Assembly: GCF_003339865.1 (NCBI RefSeq)
Contig: NZ_QPKV01000003.1
Location: forward strand, 186,001 to 250,000
DNA from: Pedobacter chinensis
GTDB lineage: Bacteria > Bacteroidota > Bacteroidia > Sphingobacteriales > Sphingobacteriaceae
Reading direction: 5' to 3'
Length of the DNA: 64,000 nucleotides
Shown here: one piece after another, positions 23,758 to 33,654 of the stretch
Layout of the letters: each line of letters begins with the position of its first letter
Position numbering within the stretch: position 1 is the stretch's first letter
The notes under the pieces: model-generated
The model's database searches: none
Told to the model about the DNA's origin: nothing
Seen by the model: the letters and a program-made list of their open reading frames with translations, nothing else
Program-made: the position numbers and the translations under genes

Positions 23758-25344
23758 ATGAGAAAAGTAGATTTTCTGGTAATTGGTTCAGGTATAGCAG
23801 GTTTGAGTTTTGCACTTAAGGCCGCAAAGTTTGGTAAGGTCTTAATTGTGACCAAATCAAACGAGGATGAATCCAATACAAAATATGCGCAGGGTGGCGT
23901 TGCAGTTGTTGTTGATAAAGATGATTCTTTTGAAAAACATATTCAGGATACATTGATTGCAGGCGATGGATTATGCGATGAAAAAATTGTGGAAATTGTT
24001 GTAAAAGAGGGGCCCCAGCGTATTCAGGAGATCATTGATTATGGTATAAATTTCGATAAAGATAACTCAGGTTTTTATGATTTAGCGAAAGAAGGAGGTC
24101 ATTCTGAACATCGCGTTTTGCACTATAAAGACATCACCGGATATGAAATTGAAAGGGTGCTTTTAAAGGAAATTCATGAGAACCCAGACATAGAGATATT
24201 AACACACTACTTCGCACTGGAGTTAATCACTCAGCATCACCTTGGTAAATTTGTTGATAAACGTACCGAAGATATTAACTGTTATGGTATATATGCCTTT
24301 AACACAGAGCTTAACGATGTGGAAAAAATTGTGGCAAATGTGACTGTAATGGCTTCGGGAGGTGCCGGACATGTATATTCTGCAACAACAAACCCGGTTA
24401 TTGCTACGGGTGATGGTATGGCAATGGTTTATCGCGCAAAAGGAAAAGTGAGGAACATGGAGTTTATTCAGTTTCATCCAACCGCTTTATATCATCCCGG
24501 AGAGTACCCGTCATTCTTAATTTCTGAAGCAGTTAGAGGTTTTGGAGGAGTACTTCGGCGTAAAAATGGAGAAGAATTTATGCATGAATATGATGAGCGG
24601 AAATCTTTAGCTCCACGAGATATTGTAGCACGTGCTGTCGATAATGAAATGAAAAAATCGGGAGATGATTTTGTTTATCTGGATATTACCATGCGAACGA
24701 AAGCTGATATTCTAAAACACTTTCCTAATATATATGCTAAATGTTTGTCTATAGGTATTGATATGACTAAAGATTATATACCAGTTACGCCAGCATCTCA
24801 TTATATGTGTGGGGGAATTTTGGTTGATGAATATGGCCGTTCTTCTATTAAAAACCTTTATGCATGTGGAGAATGTTCATCAACAGGCTTACATGGAGCC
24901 AATCGTTTGGCTTCTAATTCATTGTTGGAAGCTACTGTTTTCGCCCATCGCATTTATCAGGATGCAGTAGAAAATTTTAAAAACAATATCATACCCGATC
25001 ATATACCTGAGTGGGATTCGCAAGGCGTGACCCAAAGTAATGAAGATGTTTTGGTAACTCATAATCTTAGGGAATTACAAAAAGTAATGGGTGATTATGT
25101 AGGAATAGTACGTTCTGATTTTCGTTTGGAAAGAGCATATCGCAGGTTGTTTTTAATTTATCAGGAAACTGAAGAATTTTATAAAAAGAATAAAGTTTCA
25201 GTCAAGCTATGTGAGTTAAGAAATGTGATTCAAACCGCTTATTTGGTTATTAAATCGGCGATGCAAAGAAAAGAAAGCAGAGGTTTACATTTTACTACTG
25301 ATTATCCTGATCATGCAAATGAACTAATTGATACGGTATTTTAA
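23758..25344 (+). CDS. nadB: L-aspartate oxidase
   Basis: A 528-residue FAD flavoprotein of the succinate dehydrogenase/fumarate reductase family. It oxidises L-aspartate to iminoaspartate, the first step of de novo NAD synthesis. The FAD motif is FLVIGSGIAGLSFALKAA near residue 5. NTKYAQGGVAVV, EGGHSEHRVLHYKDITG, MEFIQFHPTALYHPGE and GANRLASNSLLEATVFAH are diagnostic. The catalytic arginine region is SEAVRGFGGVLRRKNGEEFM. The ATG at 23758 follows an in-frame TTG and was chosen as start. The C-terminal helical domain is complete. Confidence 0.96.
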   Translation: MRKVDFLVIGSGIAGLSFALKAAKFGKVLIVTKSNEDESNTKYAQGGVAVVVDKDDSFEKHIQDTLIAGDGLCDEKIVEIVVKEGPQRIQEIIDYGINFDKDNSGFYDLAKEGGHSEHRVLHYKDITGYEIERVLLKEIHENPDIEILTHYFALELITQHHLGKFVDKRTEDINCYGIYAFNTELNDVEKIVANVTVMASGGAGHVYSATTNPVIATGDGMAMVYRAKGKVRNMEFIQFHPTALYHPGEYPSFLISEAVRGFGGVLRRKNGEEFMHEYDERKSLAPRDIVARAVDNEMKKSGDDFVYLDITMRTKADILKHFPNIYAKCLSIGIDMTKDYIPVTPASHYMCGGILVDEYGRSSIKNLYACGECSSTGLHGANRLASNSLLEATVFAHRIYQDAVENFKNNIIPDHIPEWDSQGVTQSNEDVLVTHNLRELQKVMGDYVGIVRSDFRLERAYRRLFLIYQETEEFYKKNKVSVKLCELRNVIQTAYLVIKSAMQRKESRGLHFTTDYPDHANELIDTVF

Positions 25345-25350
25345 ATAGTA

Positions 25351-25459
25351 CCACCGTGCTGACCTGTAGCAAAGCGAAAGCTACGAAGTAAATTTATTTC
25401 AGCATCTAACATACCAAATAAACAATACTTAAAAGACCCTGAAATTAATTCAGGATGAC
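25351..25459. repeat. REP-like intergenic element after nadB
   Basis: GCTGACCTGTAGCAAAGCGA and following bases to TTTATTTCAGCATCT are the reverse complement of 34044-34101 with few changes. CCTGAA-ATTAA-TTCAGG (25438-25454) is a perfect six-pair hairpin followed by ATGACG, the same layout as the hairpin at 33670-33686. Confidence 0.65.
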
Positions 25460-25472
25460 GTAAAATAATGTT

Positions 25473-25994
25473 ATGCCTTTAATACTTCCAGTAAAAAATA
25501 AATACCCTGAAATAGGAGAAAATAATTTCATTGCAGAGAACGCCACTATTGTAGGTAATGTCGTAATGGGTAATAATTGTTCAGTTTGGTTTAATGCGGT
25601 TATTAGAGGCGATGTAAATGCGATTACAATTGGAAATGAATCCAACATCCAGGATGGAGCTGTAATTCACGCTACCTATTTAAAAGCATCAACACATATT
25701 GGTAACAGAGTTTCAGTTGGTCATAATGCGATTGTTCATGGTTGCACTGTGGAAGATCATGTTCTGATTGGAATGGGAGCAATTGTAATGGACCACGCGG
25801 TTGTAGAGCAATACTGCATTATTGCCGCTGGCTCAGTGGTATTGGAAAATACCATTTGTGAAACTGGGTATCTTTATGCTGGTACACCTGCAAAAAAAAT
25901 AAAGCCCATTACTGATGAGCAACGAGCTTTATTAAATAAATTACCGGATAATTATATTATGTACTCAGGGTGGTTTAGCCCCCAAACTCCCTAA
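25473..25994 (+). CDS. Gamma-carbonic anhydrase family protein (YrdA/CaiE-like)
   Basis: A 173-residue left-handed parallel beta-helix protein with hexapeptide repeats. Candidate zinc ligands are H66 (VIHATY), H84 and H89 (SVGHNAIVHGC), with the five-residue spacing between the last two seen in gamma-carbonic anhydrases. VWFNAVIRGDVNAITIG is the typical N-terminal coil set. It may hydrate CO2 or act as a related trimeric metalloprotein; activity of this subfamily is often unproven. It is a cytosolic protein of normal length, transcribed rightward and convergent with the lipoprotein gene after it. Confidence 0.9.
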   Translation: MPLILPVKNKYPEIGENNFIAENATIVGNVVMGNNCSVWFNAVIRGDVNAITIGNESNIQDGAVIHATYLKASTHIGNRVSVGHNAIVHGCTVEDHVLIGMGAIVMDHAVVEQYCIIAAGSVVLENTICETGYLYAGTPAKKIKPITDEQRALLNKLPDNYIMYSGWFSPQTP

Positions 25995-26054
25995 GAAGAC
26001 TTCCTTTCTATGGTTTACAATAAGAATATTTATTCATTAGATTTTTACTTCCCT

Positions 26055-27698
26055 TTAAGGGGCTGGAGCCTTAGGTATTACTAACTTTTCTTCTCTTTCC
26101 CAGTTTGCTCTTAAAGACATTTCACTTGTAGAATACCATATTTTTTCTGGCTGTGTACCTGCTTTTACGTTACCGGTATCCCAAATACCATTTTTATTTT
26201 CATCGTAAACAACTCTAACGAAATACTTTCCAGCTGGATAATTGGCAAAAATAATAGTTGAATTTTTTGTTAAAACGGATGACTTAATCACATTCTTCTT
26301 TTCATCTATAAATTGAACTATATAGTTTTTTGTGGTATCCGGTACCTCAACTCTTAATGATAAAGTACCATAACTATCAGCAGTTTCAAGTTTAAAACTC
26401 TTATTAACCTCTTTATTTTTAGCATTGAATATTGCTGTAAATGCACCTGCTGCGAATTTCAAATCGTATGACCTCTTATTTTTCCAGGGATATCGAATAT
26501 AATATTTCAGAAAATCAGTACTGTCTTTTACCAATTGAAAAGTGGTTCTTTTCACTGAATCTTCCAATAAAGTTATTTTAGAAGCATCTGCAGCGGTAAT
26601 GGGAAAAGGAAAAGTTAAGGTATAAGTTTGATATGGATTTAGCTTTCCACCCCCGGCATTATCGGTAATGGTCAGGTCGCGTACATAGGTATCTTTTTTA
26701 CCTCTGGTAAAATTTAGGGTTTGTAAAACCTTCCCTTCATCCTGGATAGCTACTTTTACTGAATCAAAACTTAAGTCGTTAAGCCAAACCTTCGCAGTAT
26801 CATTTGTTTTATTAAAGTGAACATATTTACCTACATCAACTGATGGTGGATCTGTAACGGTTAATTTCGGATTTTTAAGTTGCTGGTTAAATATGATGGT
26901 AATGATGCCATCATTACTTAACTTCCTGTCTAACACTCTAAATTCGGATGCAAGTTCTTTAAATACCTGCAAATTAATGTTTTCCAGATTTTTATCAATA
27001 TTAACAGGATCTTTTATAAAGCCAATCTCATCTGATATTTGCTGATATATTTTATCTCCTCCGCCAGCGCTTTCTTTAAGTGCATAAACTTTGTATAAAC
27101 CCTGACGAAGGTTATTCAATTGATAATTTCCGGAACTATCTGTAAGTGTATAAATTGATGGTCTTTTTTTTCCAAATAGTGTATCTCGTTCTACCGGAAA
27201 AATAAATACTGTGACTTCTTTTTCAAGTTCATCAGTTAATGAATTTGTAACCTTTCCACTTATGGATAATGAATCAATTTCATTACCGGTAGAAAAAACA
27301 TAGGAAAGATTTTTGATGGTGTTACTTTCATTTATATCCGCTATCGCTTTTCCAAAATTTAAGGTATAAGTGGTATTTTTTTCAAGAGAATCCTGAAGCG
27401 TGATTTCTAATCTTTTTGAACGAACTTTTAAAATCGGTGGTCGTTCCTGATCAGGTGAAATTGTAAACTCTTTAACTTCATTATTCAGTTTAAAATATTC
27501 ATCAAATTCGATCACAATTTTTTTAGCATTAAAATTACGTGTCTGATTTTTTGGAGTCATGCTCAAAACCTTTGGAGGTGTAGTGTCTTTTGGGCCACCT
27601 TGTGGAGTTTGCATGCTTGCACAACCAAAAAATAGGAGAGAAGTGATAACGACCGCTAAATTTTTTAGGTTAAAATAGTGAGCTTTTAAATTTGGCAT
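26055..27698 (-). CDS. Lipoprotein with N-terminal Ig-like (Big_5/SbsA) domain
   Basis: A 547-residue envelope protein with a signal peptide and a lipobox ending at C26 (LLFFGC). The next region, GGPKDTTPPKVLSMTPKNQT followed by IVIEFDEYFKL, is the bacterial Ig-like Big_5 domain (about residues 38-135). A segment from about 145 to 215 (SISGKVTN... SGNYQLNNLRQGLYKVYAL) is a carboxypeptidase-regulatory-like beta sandwich. The end (YDENKNGIWDTGNVKAGTQP) resembles Ca-binding-type turns common in Bacteroidota outer-membrane lipoproteins. Proteins of this architecture are widespread in Bacteroidota; the function is not known. It lies downstream of mnmG on the same strand. Confidence 0.8.
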   Translation of the reverse strand: MPNLKAHYFNLKNLAVVITSLLFFGCASMQTPQGGPKDTTPPKVLSMTPKNQTRNFNAKKIVIEFDEYFKLNNEVKEFTISPDQERPPILKVRSKRLEITLQDSLEKNTTYTLNFGKAIADINESNTIKNLSYVFSTGNEIDSLSISGKVTNSLTDELEKEVTVFIFPVERDTLFGKKRPSIYTLTDSSGNYQLNNLRQGLYKVYALKESAGGGDKIYQQISDEIGFIKDPVNIDKNLENINLQVFKELASEFRVLDRKLSNDGIITIIFNQQLKNPKLTVTDPPSVDVGKYVHFNKTNDTAKVWLNDLSFDSVKVAIQDEGKVLQTLNFTRGKKDTYVRDLTITDNAGGGKLNPYQTYTLTFPFPITAADASKITLLEDSVKRTTFQLVKDSTDFLKYYIRYPWKNKRSYDLKFAAGAFTAIFNAKNKEVNKSFKLETADSYGTLSLRVEVPDTTKNYIVQFIDEKKNVIKSSVLTKNSTIIFANYPAGKYFVRVVYDENKNGIWDTGNVKAGTQPEKIWYSTSEMSLRANWEREEKLVIPKAPAP

Positions 27699-27820
27699 AT
27701 TTTAGACGTTCTGACGAATTTTAACTGTTTTTTAAATAATAACATTAAAAAATATTTTTTCTTGCTTATATCGCTTTATTTTTAATTGATATTTTTTAAT
27801 AATAACTTATTGATAATCAG

Positions 27821-29683
27821 TTATTTACTTATATAAACCATTAAAACTGATATATCAGATGGTGAAACACCTGAAATTCTGGAAGCCTGACCTAAAGTAC
27901 GTGGTTTTATTTTAAATAATTTTTCACGGGCTTCTTTTGAAATGGAAACAATTTTGTTGTAATCAAAATCAGGTTTGATTTCTTTGTCTTCCATTTTCAA
28001 CATCTTTGCTACAATTTCATTTTCTTTTTCAAAATAGCTCTCGTATTTAATTTTTATTTCAGCCTGCTCAATAGTTTCATTATCCAAATCTTTTGTCGCT
28101 TCAGCTAATGGTTTACTTACTTTAATCAGATCTTGTAAACCAACATGAGGCCTTCCAACTAAACTATGGATTTTTACATTTTGGTTTAATACGCTTGAAC
28201 CTAAGCTTTCCAACATAGGATTTGCATCAACCATCTCAATACCCTGGTTTCTGGTAAATTTAACCAAAGCATCAGCTGCAGCAACTTTTTGATTTACCTT
28301 TTCCAACCGTTCATCAGAAATCAAACCCAGTTCATGGCCAATGGGAGAGAGGCGAATATCAGCATTATCCTGCCTTAATAATAAACGATGCTCTGCTCTT
28401 GATGTAAACATTCGGTAAGGCTCTTCTGTTCCCTTTGTTACTAAATCATCAATTAATACACCAATATAACTATCTGATCTTTTCATGATCAGTTCATGCT
28501 TATCATTAATTTTTTGATGTGCATTTATACCTGCCATAAAACCCTGGCAGGCTGCTTCCTCATAACCGGTTGTTCCGTTAATCTGTCCTGCCAGAAATAA
28601 ATTATTAATTAATTTAGTTTCTAATGTTAATGATAATTGAGTAGGAGGAAAGAAATCATATTCAATGGCATATCCTGGTCTGAACATTTTGGCATTTTCA
28701 AAACCTGGTATTAAGCGTAAAGCTTTAAATTGTACATCTTCCGGAAGTGAAGTAGAAAAACCATTTACATAGATTTCGCAAGTGTTCCATCCTTCAGGTT
28801 CTACAAAAATTTGATGTCTGTCACGTTCAGCAAAGCGGTTAATTTTATCTTCAATTGATGGACAATACCGAGGGCCTAAACCTTTAATTCTACCCGTAAA
28901 CATTGGAGATTTTTCAAAACCTTCTTTTAGGGTTTCGTGAACATCTTCATTGGTGTAGGTAATCCAGCAGCAACGCTGATCAGTTGAAACGTCGGTGTCT
29001 GTAAACGAAAATTTATTTGGGTTTTCATCTCCCCATTGTTCTTCCATTTTGGTATAATCCAGGCTTCTTCCGTCAACGCGTGGAGGGGTACCGGTTTTCA
29101 TCCTGCCTGCTTCCATACCCAATTCTACCAATTGTTCTGTAATACCAGTTGAAGCTCTTTCTGCTGTTCTGCCACCACCGAATTTCTTTTCCCCGATGTG
29201 CATTACACCATTTAAAAAAGTTCCGTTAGTGAGTACAACTGCGGTACTTTCTATTTCAATACCTAATGACGTTTTAACGCCATAAACGGTATTATCTTTA
29301 ACTAATAAACCTACTACACTATCCTGCCAAATATCTAAATTAGGTGTTCTCTCTAAAGCTAATCGCCACTCTTCAGCAAAGCGCATTCTATCAATTTGTG
29401 CTCTGGGACTCCACATGGCTGGACCTTTAGATTTATTTAACATCCTGAATTGAATAGTCGATTTATCAGAAATGATTCCTGAATAACCACCCATAGCATC
29501 TACCTCCCGAACAATTTGTCCTTTGGCTACACCACCCATTGCAGGGTTACAACTCATTTGGGCAATCGTACCCATATTCATTGTGATTAGTAAAACAGAT
29601 GATCCTAAATTGGCAGCGGCTGCAGCGGCTTCACAGCCTGCATGTCCGGCACCAACAACAATCAAATCGTATTTTGAAAACAT
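27821..29683 (-). CDS. mnmG: tRNA uridine-5-carboxymethylaminomethyl modification enzyme MnmG (GidA)
   Basis: A 620-residue FAD protein that, with MnmE, installs the carboxymethylaminomethyl group on wobble uridine 34 of certain tRNAs. The FAD motif [16 protein letters not shown] lies at the N-terminus. [56 protein letters not shown] and [20 protein letters not shown] are all family signatures. The helical MnmE-binding C-terminal domain ends with [14 protein letters not shown]. In many bacteria gidA lies near the replication origin; here two parS-like sites lie immediately upstream. Confidence 0.97.
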   Translation of the reverse strand: MFSKYDLIVVGAGHAGCEAAAAAANLGSSVLLITMNMGTIAQMSCNPAMGGVAKGQIVREVDAMGGYSGIISDKSTIQFRMLNKSKGPAMWSPRAQIDRMRFAEEWRLALERTPNLDIWQDSVVGLLVKDNTVYGVKTSLGIEIESTAVVLTNGTFLNGVMHIGEKKFGGGRTAERASTGITEQLVELGMEAGRMKTGTPPRVDGRSLDYTKMEEQWGDENPNKFSFTDTDVSTDQRCCWITYTNEDVHETLKEGFEKSPMFTGRIKGLGPRYCPSIEDKINRFAERDRHQIFVEPEGWNTCEIYVNGFSTSLPEDVQFKALRLIPGFENAKMFRPGYAIEYDFFPPTQLSLTLETKLINNLFLAGQINGTTGYEEAACQGFMAGINAHQKINDKHELIMKRSDSYIGVLIDDLVTKGTEEPYRMFTSRAEHRLLLRQDNADIRLSPIGHELGLISDERLEKVNQKVAAADALVKFTRNQGIEMVDANPMLESLGSSVLNQNVKIHSLVGRPHVGLQDLIKVSKPLAEATKDLDNETIEQAEIKIKYESYFEKENEIVAKMLKMEDKEIKPDFDYNKIVSISKEAREKLFKIKPRTLGQASRISGVSPSDISVLMVYISK

Positions 29684-29704
29684 TTTATTTGTATTTTCTT
29701 TAAT

Positions 29705-29720
29705 TGTTCCACGTGGAACA
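29705..29720. promoter_or_regulatory. parS-like centromere site 1
   Basis: TGTTCCACGTGGAACA is a perfect 16-base palindrome. It differs from the canonical ParB-binding site TGTTTCACGTGAAACA only at symmetric inner positions. It lies 22 bases upstream of the mnmG start. Confidence 0.75.
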
Positions 29721-29769
29721 ATTGGTTAATCTATAATGAAAGCTGAATAATTCAGCAGCATTTTTGAAT

Positions 29770-29785
29770 TGTTCCACGTGAAACA
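29770..29785. promoter_or_regulatory. parS-like centromere site 2
   Basis: TGTTCCACGTGAAACA differs from the canonical parS palindrome at a single base. It is 65 bases from site 1 in the same mnmG/ABC-F gap, which makes chance occurrence unlikely. Confidence 0.82.
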
Positions 29786-29817
29786 TAACGTGTGAACAGC
29801 TGTGAAATTGCTTTAAT

Positions 29818-31680
29818 TTATTCTGAAAGTTCTAACCAACGCATAGTATAGTCATCAAGTTTTAGTTTGAGTTGTTCTATTTCATTGGATATCTCTTGAA
29901 TTTGTATATAGTTTGATGCGTCTATTTTTAATAATTTCTCTGTTAATGCTGCTATTTTATTTTCTGTATCAGTCATTCCTTTTTCACTTTCCTCTAACTC
30001 CCGCTGTTCTTTAAAACTTAGCTTTTTTACAGCCTTAGCTGGTGTATGTTCTGGAACTGGATCTGTGTTTTTCTTAGGCTCTGTTTTGGTTTTCGGTTGT
30101 TCTAAACTTAAACGATATTCAGAATAATTGCCATTATAAATTTTTACAACTCCTTCACCTTCCATGATAAATAACTGATCGCTCATTTTATCAAGCAGAT
30201 ATCTATCATGTGAAACCAGCATTAGTATACCAGGAAAATTCTCTAAAAACTCTTCTAATACATTTAAGGTATCAATATCTAAATCGTTGGTTGGCTCATC
30301 TAAAATTAAGAAGTTTGGATTTTGCATTAAAACCTTCATCAGGTTCAGGCGCTTTTTTTCTCCGCCACTCAATTTCTCCACCATTCCATGTTGCTTCTTA
30401 GGTGGGAAGAGGAAAAGTGTTAAAAGGGCAGAGGCTGTAATTACAGAACCATCGGCCATTTTAATATATTCAGCATCTGATTTAACCACATCAATCACTC
30501 TTTCTTTAGGATCAAATGCCAAACCACCTTGCTTATAATAACCAAAAACTGTGGTTTCACCTGTGTCTACTTTACCTGTATCAGGTGCCAGGTTACTGGT
30601 AATGATATTTAATAAGGTGGATTTACCCGTTCCATTTTTACCAGCTAAACCAATTCGATCTCCCTTTTTAAAAGTGTAACTAAAATCATTAATAATCGAA
30701 CGACCATCAAAAGATTTTGTAATATGTTCCAGTTCAATAATCTTACCTCCTTGACGAGACATCTTCATTTTAAGGGTAACACTTTGATTATCAGACTTTT
30801 TCTTGGTTTTTTCTTCTAAATCATAAAAAGCATCGATTCTTGCCTGAGATTTGGTTGCTCTGGCCTGTGGCATGCGCCTCATCCACTCCAGTTCTTTTTT
30901 TAATAGCTGTTGGTTCTTATGTAAAACAGTTGCATCCAGCGCTTCTCTTTCTGCTTTTTTCTCTAAAAAATAAGCGTAATTTCCATTGTAATTGAAAATT
31001 TTTCCTCTATCCAATTCAACAATGGTATTACAAACATTATCTAAAAAGTAACGATCATGTGTAACCAACAGAATTGTTTTTTGTCCAGTGGTTAACAATT
31101 TCTCGAGCCATTCAATGGTATCAATATCCAGATGGTTGGTAGGTTCATCCAATACCAAAATTTCAGGATCTTCAATTAAAAGTTTCGCCAGCGCCAAACG
31201 TTTCTTTTGTCCGCCTGAAAGTGTGGCTATTTTTTGCTGAAGATGAGTAATGCCCATTCTGTTTAAAATGGTTTTTATTTCATGTTCGTATTCCCACGCA
31301 TTATGTTCACTTAATTCTTCATACAAACGATTAAGTGTTTTTTCATCCGGATTAGGGTTTTCGATCAATTCCTCATATTCTTTAATGAGTTGTTGTTGTT
31401 TATTCTCCAAAGAAAAAATGAAATCACTGATAGAATAACCTTCGTTGAATTGAGGTTCCTGATCTAAAAATCCAATTTTAACAGATTTATTTTTAACAAT
31501 TTTACCTTCAAGAGGTGGAAACTTTTCGGCAAGTAATTTCAAAAGTGTACTCTTACCCGCACCATTAATTCCTACCAACGCTACACGCTGACCAGAATTA
31601 ATACCAAGAGTTAAATTTTTAAATAGCCATTCGTCATGATAACCATGGCCTAAGCCTTCTGCCGCAATTAGTGTGCTCAA
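29818..31680 (-). CDS. ABC-F family ATPase (Uup-like)
   Basis: A 620-residue soluble protein with two ATP-binding cassettes and no membrane helices, as in the ABC-F group that acts on ribosomes. Cassette 1 has VGINGAGKST (residues 36-45), LSGGQKKRLALAKLL and ILVLDEPTNHLDID. Cassette 2 has AGKNGTGKST, LSGGEKKRLNLMKVL and FLILDEPTNDLDID. A charged linker (SRQGGK region) separates them. A C-terminal coiled coil (about 545-620, rich in K/E/L) is the Uup-type DNA- or RNA-binding tail. The only plausible start is TTG at 31680. It may be co-transcribed with mnmG, although the gap carries parS-like sites. Confidence 0.93.
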   Translation of the reverse strand: MSTLIAAEGLGHGYHDEWLFKNLTLGINSGQRVALVGINGAGKSTLLKLLAEKFPPLEGKIVKNKSVKIGFLDQEPQFNEGYSISDFIFSLENKQQQLIKEYEELIENPNPDEKTLNRLYEELSEHNAWEYEHEIKTILNRMGITHLQQKIATLSGGQKKRLALAKLLIEDPEILVLDEPTNHLDIDTIEWLEKLLTTGQKTILLVTHDRYFLDNVCNTIVELDRGKIFNYNGNYAYFLEKKAEREALDATVLHKNQQLLKKELEWMRRMPQARATKSQARIDAFYDLEEKTKKKSDNQSVTLKMKMSRQGGKIIELEHITKSFDGRSIINDFSYTFKKGDRIGLAGKNGTGKSTLLNIITSNLAPDTGKVDTGETTVFGYYKQGGLAFDPKERVIDVVKSDAEYIKMADGSVITASALLTLFLFPPKKQHGMVEKLSGGEKKRLNLMKVLMQNPNFLILDEPTNDLDIDTLNVLEEFLENFPGILMLVSHDRYLLDKMSDQLFIMEGEGVVKIYNGNYSEYRLSLEQPKTKTEPKKNTDPVPEHTPAKAVKKLSFKEQRELEESEKGMTDTENKIAALTEKLLKIDASNYIQIQEISNEIEQLKLKLDDYTMRWLELSE

Positions 31681-31889
31681 TTTTTTTGTATTTCGGATTT
31701 ATAAAGGAAAATTAGTGCAAAAGTAAGTATAAATTATTTGGTAGGGTGTATAGATTGATTCAAAGGGGTTTGTATCCGTTAAAAATGGCAGAATACTGAT
31801 GTTATAGTTGTTGCTGATTAACAGATTTTAATCCTCAAAAATTGAGCTAATTTTAATCTGCAAATCTGCGGCAAAAAAAAAGCAAACGA

Positions 31890-31921
31890 AAACAGCGGCT
31901 GGACTCGCTCCGCCGCTGTTT
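31890..31921 (-). terminator. Terminator of the GIN-domain gene
   Basis: AAACAGCGGC and GCCGCTGTTT are a perfect ten-pair stem. On the minus strand it is followed by TTCGTTTGC and a run of nine T. The rest of the 281-base gap up to the ABC-F start holds only the ATCTGCAAATCTGCGGC repeat fragment. Confidence 0.85.
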
Positions 31922-31961
31922 CAATCATTAACTAAAACTAAACTTTATCTTTTTGCAATCT

Positions 31962-32594
31962 TTAGAAAATTGATTCTAAAAGATCAACTTTAATATCTTC
32001 GTATCTGTTTGCACTGTAATTTGCAACAGGTGCAGTACTTACATTAGTATCAACCGCAGTGAAATCATTCATTTTAACTTTGGCAACTGAGCCTAAAACT
32101 GCAGTGTAATTTTCGGTAGAACCGCTTAATGCTAAACTTGAAGTACCATTAATATTTGTTTTCAAATTCACGGTGTTGGCATTTATATCTGCACTTGCCT
32201 CGTCATTTAAAACCACATTTAAGTTTAACAAGTTGAAGTTTCCTGAAGTTTTAACACTTGAAGTATTTGAGGCTTCGATAACGGACAGATTATTAACATG
32301 AGCAATTACTGTTAAAGGTTCTGTAGTAAAAGAACTAATTCTTAACTCACCATTTTGCTCTTGTACCAATGCATTTTTTGAGAAGTAATTATCGTAAACC
32401 TCAACGCTTTCTTTAGCATCCTGAACCAAAACCAATTTCACATTTCCGCTGATTTTAATTTTGGTGATGTTTTTAACAGAAGTTAATTTGGTGTAGTAAC
32501 TGTTGTTTTCGTTTGCATTTGAAGTAACGCTTGCAGTACCTAAAATGATTGTTGTTAAAGCTGCTGCGAATAATGTTTTAATAGAGTTTTTCAT
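31962..32594 (-). CDS. Secreted GIN-domain (DUF2807) protein
   Basis: A 210-residue exported protein: signal peptide (residues 1 to about 27, ending TSNAN), then a single GIN domain (DUF2807, 'putative auto-transporter adhesin head domain'). The domain is visible as repeated short beta-strand turns: ITKIKISGNVKLVLVQD, LSVIEASNTSSVKTSG, LNVVLNDEASADINAN and LKTNINGTSSLALSG. It is probably a small beta-helix in the periplasm or on the surface. These proteins are abundant in Bacteroidota and their role is unproven. It is monocistronic with a strong terminator. Confidence 0.85.
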   Translation of the reverse strand: MKNSIKTLFAAALTTIILGTASVTSNANENNSYYTKLTSVKNITKIKISGNVKLVLVQDAKESVEVYDNYFSKNALVQEQNGELRISSFTTEPLTVIAHVNNLSVIEASNTSSVKTSGNFNLLNLNVVLNDEASADINANTVNLKTNINGTSSLALSGSTENYTAVLGSVAKVKMNDFTAVDTNVSTAPVANYSANRYEDIKVDLLESIF

Positions 32595-32835
32595 AACTGT
32601 ATATTTTAATTTTTTAAATCTTTTTGTTATTGTTTTGAATATAAGACTGTAACAGAGGCAAAACGTTGCAACGGATTTTGGTGTATTATACCAGCATGAA
32701 GTAATTATCGACGAACAGGCTTAACTATTAGACGAACAGGAATAAAAAATTGATTGGAAAGCAATTTTCTGGGTAGACGGAGAATGAGCGCAAGGAATTT
32801 ATTATTGGTTCTGTGGTAGCAACCATTTCAAATCG

Positions 32836-33062
32836 GGCTTTGTCATTCTAAACGCAGTGAAGACCTGCGAAATAAGCATGAATATAATTAAAAATAACTT
32901 TATTAATGAATAATCTCCTGTCAACGAATTTTAACTTAAGTTCTTAAAGAAAGAAAATCACGCAGACTTTATTTTTATCTGCGTAATCAGCGGGAAATAC
33001 CTGAATAATCTCAACGTCATTTATATTGATTTTTGACCACGAAGTGGCTGCGAAGCAAAATG
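32836..33062. repeat. Dispersed intergenic repeat, copy 2
   Basis: It occupies the centre of the 501-base gap between the GIN-domain gene and ybeY, where no gene was seen. TTTGTCATTCTAAACGCAGT, TTAACTTAAGTTCTTAAAG, ATCTGCGTAATCAGCGGGAAA and ATAATCTCAACGTCATTT are shared with copies 1 and 3. The orientation is the same as copy 1. Confidence 0.7.
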
Positions 33063-33095
33063 AATTATCCCTTAGATTAACAAGATATCGAACGG

Positions 33096-33533
33096 CTAAA
33101 CCAATCCCACTTCACTTCTATAACTTAAATATTCATCTTCCTTTTGAGTCATTAAAGTTTTGGCTGCTTTATCTTTGTCCTTGTAACCAAGTAAGTGTAA
33201 TGTTCCGTGGATCATGATGCGGCAAACCTCATCAAAATCATTGGTTTTAAATGTTTTAGCATTTTCTTTAACGCGTTCAATACTGATGAAAATATCACTG
33301 ACAATTTGTTTTTCCTCATCCGAGTTGTCGAAAGTGATGATATCAGTATAGGTATCATGGTTTAAGTATTGCTGATTGATGCCCAATAAATATTCATCAC
33401 TACAGAAAATGAAATTGAGTTCCTGCAATTCAAAACCCTCTTTTTCAATGGTAGCTTTAATCCATTTTTTAATTTTCAGTTTTTGAGGAAGATTATAACG
33501 AATTGATTCTGTAAAAAATGAAATTGCAGGCAT
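33096..33533 (-). CDS. ybeY: Endoribonuclease YbeY (16S rRNA maturation)
   Basis: A 145-residue protein of the YbeY/UPF0054 metalloprotein family, which takes part in 16S rRNA 3'-end processing and ribosome quality control. The start at 33533 (MPAISFF) gives the usual family length; an ATG 78 bases further upstream would add an atypical hydrophobic leader. DTYTDIITFDNSD and the metal site IMIHGTLHLLGYKDKDK are clear. The canonical site is HGxLHLxGYDH; here the first two histidines remain, and the third position is in KDKDK, so the third ligand is changed. Confidence 0.88.
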   Translation of the reverse strand: MPAISFFTESIRYNLPQKLKIKKWIKATIEKEGFELQELNFIFCSDEYLLGINQQYLNHDTYTDIITFDNSDEEKQIVSDIFISIERVKENAKTFKTNDFDEVCRIMIHGTLHLLGYKDKDKAAKTLMTQKEDEYLSYRSEVGLV

Positions 33534-33654
33534 CTTGGATTTATTTAAGAATGCAAATTTAAGAAATATAAACAAGCCGCAAACCAAGAATAGCCAATAT
33601 CCTAAACTCATTTCTTTGTTGTTCGATAAAAAATTATCATTGGTTTAGTAATCA

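Noticed and set aside
29684..29817. Chromosome origin (oriC) itself
   Set aside because: The parS-like sites suggest proximity, but no cluster of DnaA boxes or dnaA gene is visible in the window.
33096..33611. Longer YbeY with a hydrophobic N-terminal leader starting at 33611
   Set aside because: The family is cytosolic and normally starts close to MPAISFF; the 26-residue leader is not expected.
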